Assembly (NCBI GenBank): GCA_964446585.1
Contig: CAYUPI010000008.1
Span: 1-64,000 of the forward strand
Direction of reading: 5' to 3'
From: CAYUPI01 sp964446585
GTDB lineage: Bacteria; Verrucomicrobiota; Verrucomicrobiia; Limisphaerales; UBA8199
DNA: 64,000 nt
Below, in pieces: positions 60,966-64,000 of this stretch. The first letter of the stretch is position 1. Each line of letters opens with the position of its first letter. The notes under the pieces are model-generated. The model ran no database searches. It saw nothing but the letters and a program-made list of their open reading frames with translations, and was not told where the DNA came from. Position numbers and translations under genes: made by a program.

Positions 60966-63900
60966 ATGCTTAACTTCCGGACCAAACTGCAAAAGCTGAT
61001 CGTGAATTTGTTCAGCTCGCTGGCGGGCTCGGCGATTCTCTATCCAAGTCGCACGCTGGTGCTGGCCGTGGTGGCGACGCTTCTGGCGGCGCCCGGCGTA
61101 TTGCGGTTGAAACTGCGGACCGACGGCCATGCGCTGGTCCCGCCGAGCGCGCCGGAGGTCGTTTACGATAAGGAGATCCGCGACCAATTTGGAATCGAGG
61201 ATCGGCTGGTCGTGCTGATTCGCTCGCCGCATGCGGACGGCATATTCAATCCGCAAACGCTCCAGTTAGTGCGTGAGCTGACCGCGGACGCGCAGCGGTT
61301 GCCTGGCATCAATCCGTCGAATGTGATGAGCCTGGCAACGGAACCCAGCTTCCGGACGCGGCGCGCCTCACTGGTTCACCAGACGATGCTGGAGCCGCCG
61401 CTGCGAACCGCCCAGGAACTCCAGCAGTTGAGGGAAGACCTTCACGGGATCCAACTGTACAACGGGACGTTTGTATCGGCCGATGCGAAATCGACGGTGA
61501 TTCTGGTGGGCATCCCGTCCGGGGCCGATCGCACGGCCATTTACCGCAAGGCCCTGGACATCATCGCGGCGAAGCAGCCTCTGCCGGAGGACGTGGCGGT
61601 AACCGGCGCGCCCGTGGCGGAGTCGCTGCTGGGCCTCCATATCCTCGAAGACCTGGGCGTGCCCAAGGCGCTCCTAGGCGCAAGCACTCGGACGACAGCG
61701 CAGGAGGCGAGCAGGCAGACCACTTCGAACTTCGGCAAAGTCCGTCTGATTCTGGCTCGCCGACTTGGATTGGTGCCGCTGGCTGCGCTGGTGATGATGG
61801 TCATCCTGTTGCTAAGTTTTCGCAACGTGCTGGCGATGCTCGTGCCGTTGCCGGGCCTGGCGGCCACACTGCTGTTTGTGTTCGGTTTGATGGGGTGGTT
61901 CGGCATTCCGATCTATTTGACCATCGCGGTGATGCCGGTGCTCCTCACGGCGACGGGCGTGACCAATGACATCTATGTGTTCAGCCGTTACTTCAGCCTG
62001 TTGCGGGAGAGGCCGCGCGCCGGCCAGGTCGATTTGCTGCGGGAGACGTTCGATAAAATGGCCTCACCCGTGGCGAACACATCACTGACAACCAGCGCCG
62101 GATTCTTCTCGTTCGCCTTTTCACCGCTGGGACCTGTGCGCGCGTTTGGCATTTGCGCGGGGATTGGCGTGCTGTTCGGCCTGGCCTGCTCCTTCACCGT
62201 GCTGCCGGCATTGCTGAGGCTGGCCAAACCCGAATGGTTTTTGCGCCGCAGAGAACGCATGGTCGCGACTGGTGAAGCTCGTGATGAAAGCCAAGGCCAG
62301 TGGCGCAGCGCGGGCTATCCGGTCCGAAGCAGCACAGGAGCGCCGCAAGTCCCGGAAAAGCCCGGAACGGTGGAGCCTTCGAACATCGCTGCGGACTGGA
62401 AAGTCCGCGCTGCAGAGCAACGCACGCCAAGGTCGAGCGCCCTGGCCGGTTGGTTTGGCCGTTTTGGGGAGTGGGTGGTTCGCCGGCGCGGCTGGGTGGC
62501 CGCCGCCGCGCTGGCCCTGACGGCGATCACGCCACTGGGCCTGCGACGCCTGGTCGTTCAAGACAGTTGGACCGACGGCTTCGCGCCGGACAGCGAATTC
62601 AGCCGGGCGACGAGGTCTGTGAACGAGCAATTCTATGGCATGCACCTGCTGTTCGTTTCCTTCGATATGCCCAGGAGCCTCAAGGGCGAAGTTCCTGCGT
62701 CCGCGGTTACCGGAGACGGCATCGCTTTTCCAGCCAAGCTTGTGGGAAACCCGGCTCTCATCGCCGGCAGCGCAATTGCGATTTCCGCTGTCAACCCGAG
62801 CGAGATCGGCGGAGCGAGCAACTCGCAATCTAAAGCGCTTCAGCCAAAGGCCGGAGACGCAGCCCGGAGTGCGCCCGTCCCCGGGCGCAGCAACGTAGAA
62901 CTCTCATTTCGGCCCGCAAGTCCCGGGGCCCCCGCTCGGTCGGTAGCTGCTGCGCCCGGGGACGGGCGCACTCCGCCACCAGGGACTCAGGCCCTGCCGT
63001 CTTCCAACACAGTCTGGCGCTCACATATTGAGATGGTCTATGGGCTTGGCACCAATCTGGCCGCCAGAATTCCGCGCCGCGAAATGCCTACCGAGGTGTG
63101 GCAATCCTTCGCCCAATCCCGCGGCGTGCGCTTCGAAGTGGTCATCCGGAACCATGTCCGTCCTGAAGTCATCCGGGCGATTGGCGAACTGGCCGACTTT
63201 ATTCGCGAGCGGAGGCGCTTTGCGGTCGGCGGCGTGCTCAGCCCGGCGGACTATCTTTCGACGACGCGCTTTATGTCGAGGCCAAACGATCCCGCGGCCC
63301 GCGTTCTGCCGCCGGATCCCGCCGAGATTAAATTGATGTGGGATTTTTATGGCATCGCGCTCGGCCAGGACCGTCTGCACCAGATTGTCGATACCAATTA
63401 TTGGCGGTCCCTGACGACCGTTTTCTTGAAGGACGCCAACTTCCAGGATACCGCCCGGCTGATGACCGACCTCCGGCAATACGAGCGGGAGAGGCTGGCG
63501 CGTCTGGGGATCAAAATCGGCTTTGCCGGCGACGTCGCGGTGAGCCAGTCGCTGATTCAGGGAATTGTCACCACGCAATTGCAGTCCCTTTTTTGGTCGC
63601 TCCTCGGAATCTATCTGATCACGTCGGTGCTGGGCGGCTCCTGGCGGTGGGGACTTTATTGCCTGTTGCCAAGCGCGCTGGCGGTGCTGATTAAACTGGC
63701 TGTTATGGGCTGGTGCGGCATTCCGCTGGGCGTTGCCACCTCGATGTTCGCCGCCATGACACTTGGCATCGGAGTCAACTGCGCTATCCAATTGCTCGAG
63801 AGCTACGGCCAGGCGCGGGCGGACGGAGCCTCGTTGCCGCAGGCGCTCAACCGGGCTTTCGTTTTGACAGGACCGCCGGCTCTGGTGAACACCGTTGCCG

Positions 63901-64000
63901 TGTCGCTTGGCTTTGGAGTCCTGATGCTTTCGCAGGTGCCCGCCAATGCGCGGCTCGGGTTGCTGCTGGTCGTGGGCCTGGTGAATTGTTTTATCGCGTC
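60966..64000 (+). CDS. RND/MMPL-family exporter (C-terminus beyond window)
   Basis: 1011 codons are visible. An N-terminal TM helix and a large periplasmic part (about 45-260) precede an MMPL-type membrane block (LVPLAALVMMVILLLSFRNVL, LAATLLFVFGLMGWFGIPIYLTIAVMPVLLTATGVTNDIYVFSRY, FGICAGIGVLFGLACSFTVLPALLRL). A second half repeats this plan: a TM helix (about 510-525), a long periplasmic loop and a second block (LGIGVNCAIQLLESYGQA). The layout matches hopanoid- or lipid-exporting RND proteins of the MMPL superfamily. The region 625-680 is encoded by a palindromic repeat (62865-62975). A Ser/Arg-rich stretch (430-500) between halves looks similarly acquired. Confidence 0.88.
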   Translation, partial: MLNFRTKLQKLIVNLFSSLAGSAILYPSRTLVLAVVATLLAAPGVLRLKLRTDGHALVPPSAPEVVYDKEIRDQFGIEDRLVVLIRSPHADGIFNPQTLQLVRELTADAQRLPGINPSNVMSLATEPSFRTRRASLVHQTMLEPPLRTAQELQQLREDLHGIQLYNGTFVSADAKSTVILVGIPSGADRTAIYRKALDIIAAKQPLPEDVAVTGAPVAESLLGLHILEDLGVPKALLGASTRTTAQEASRQTTSNFGKVRLILARRLGLVPLAALVMMVILLLSFRNVLAMLVPLPGLAATLLFVFGLMGWFGIPIYLTIAVMPVLLTATGVTNDIYVFSRYFSLLRERPRAGQVDLLRETFDKMASPVANTSLTTSAGFFSFAFSPLGPVRAFGICAGIGVLFGLACSFTVLPALLRLAKPEWFLRRRERMVATGEARDESQGQWRSAGYPVRSSTGAPQVPEKPGTVEPSNIAADWKVRAAEQRTPRSSALAGWFGRFGEWVVRRRGWVAAAALALTAITPLGLRRLVVQDSWTDGFAPDSEFSRATRSVNEQFYGMHLLFVSFDMPRSLKGEVPASAVTGDGIAFPAKLVGNPALIAGSAIAISAVNPSEIGGASNSQSKALQPKAGDAARSAPVPGRSNVELSFRPASPGAPARSVAAAPGDGRTPPPGTQALPSSNTVWRSHIEMVYGLGTNLAARIPRREMPTEVWQSFAQSRGVRFEVVIRNHVRPEVIRAIGELADFIRERRRFAVGGVLSPADYLSTTRFMSRPNDPAARVLPPDPAEIKLMWDFYGIALGQDRLHQIVDTNYWRSLTTVFLKDANFQDTARLMTDLRQYERERLARLGIKIGFAGDVAVSQSLIQGIVTTQLQSLFWSLLGIYLITSVLGGSWRWGLYCLLPSALAVLIKLAVMGWCGIPLGVATSMFAAMTLGIGVNCAIQLLESYGQARADGASLPQALNRAFVLTGPPALVNTVAVSLGFGVLMLSQVPANARLGLLLVVGLVNCFIA
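62865..62975 (+). repeat. In-frame inverted repeat inside the exporter gene
   Basis: The 28-base arm 62865-62892 is exactly complementary to 62948-62975, with 55 bases between. Each arm is itself a hairpin (GCGCCCG, loop TCCC, CGGGCGC). The full element stays in frame and encodes a Pro/Ala/Arg-rich loop. Confidence 0.9.

Overview
The window looks like a chromosomal segment of a free-living Gram-negative bacterium of the Verrucomicrobiota (Pedosphaera/Limisphaera-like). Evidence: secreted RHS and LamG proteins, an ECF sigma factor with Ser/Thr-kinase-TPR proteins, tandem GYF_2 membrane proteins, PQQ-propeller and Ig/HYR proteins, outer-membrane genes (FadL, TolC, MacA), and spacers made of short degenerate direct repeats and GC-rich palindromes. 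The lineage is inferred from this combination; no rRNA gene is present.

Layout. 1-5 kb: a LamG protein and a large RHS protein (cut by the left edge) in one minus-strand unit. 5-7.1 kb: a doubtful ORF, a small XRE regulator, a degenerate tRNA-like sequence and tRNA-Gly(UCC). 7.3-8.7 kb: dihydroorotase. 9-14.4 kb: a tightly coupled minus-strand operon of a PilZ-like/methyltransferase protein, a membrane HK-REC-HK sensor and a REC-HK protein, resembling the PhcB-PhcS-PhcR/Q fatty-acid-ester quorum-sensing system. A FadL porin and an orphan histidine kinase follow on the other strand. 17.5-28.4 kb: metallophosphoesterase, xylulokinase, two amidohydrolase-like proteins, a ParD-like/PIN toxin-antitoxin pair, a GDPD-like phosphodiesterase and DAHP synthase. 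28.5-34.7 kb: a MacA-MacB(ATPase)-MacB(permease)-Sua5-TolC unit. 34.9-42 kb: TrpD, three GYF_2 membrane proteins, a DUF2752 protein, a PQQ-like propeller and galactokinase. 42-46 kb: a Tat-exported propeller protein, signal peptidase I, a permuted papain-fold protein and a secreted protein. 46.6-54.4 kb: an intact Ser/Thr kinase-TPR gene, an Ig/HYR protein, a broken second kinase-TPR copy and the ECF sigma gene. 54.6-64 kb: a REC-metallo-beta-lactamase protein, two FtsX-type permeases, a DHFR-like reductase, two small membrane proteins and an RND/MMPL exporter cut by the right edge.

The main candidates for a little-described system are the Phc-like operon with its FadL/kinase neighbours and the palindromic/REPIN-like repeats. 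Some low-complexity and palindromic spacer sequences have entered coding frames: a perfect 28-bp inverted repeat inside the exporter gene, and a TCCAAAG-type repeat inside trpD. Starts were chosen by reading frame, signal peptide and Shine-Dalgarno inspection. Functions come from motif recognition by eye, without database searches.
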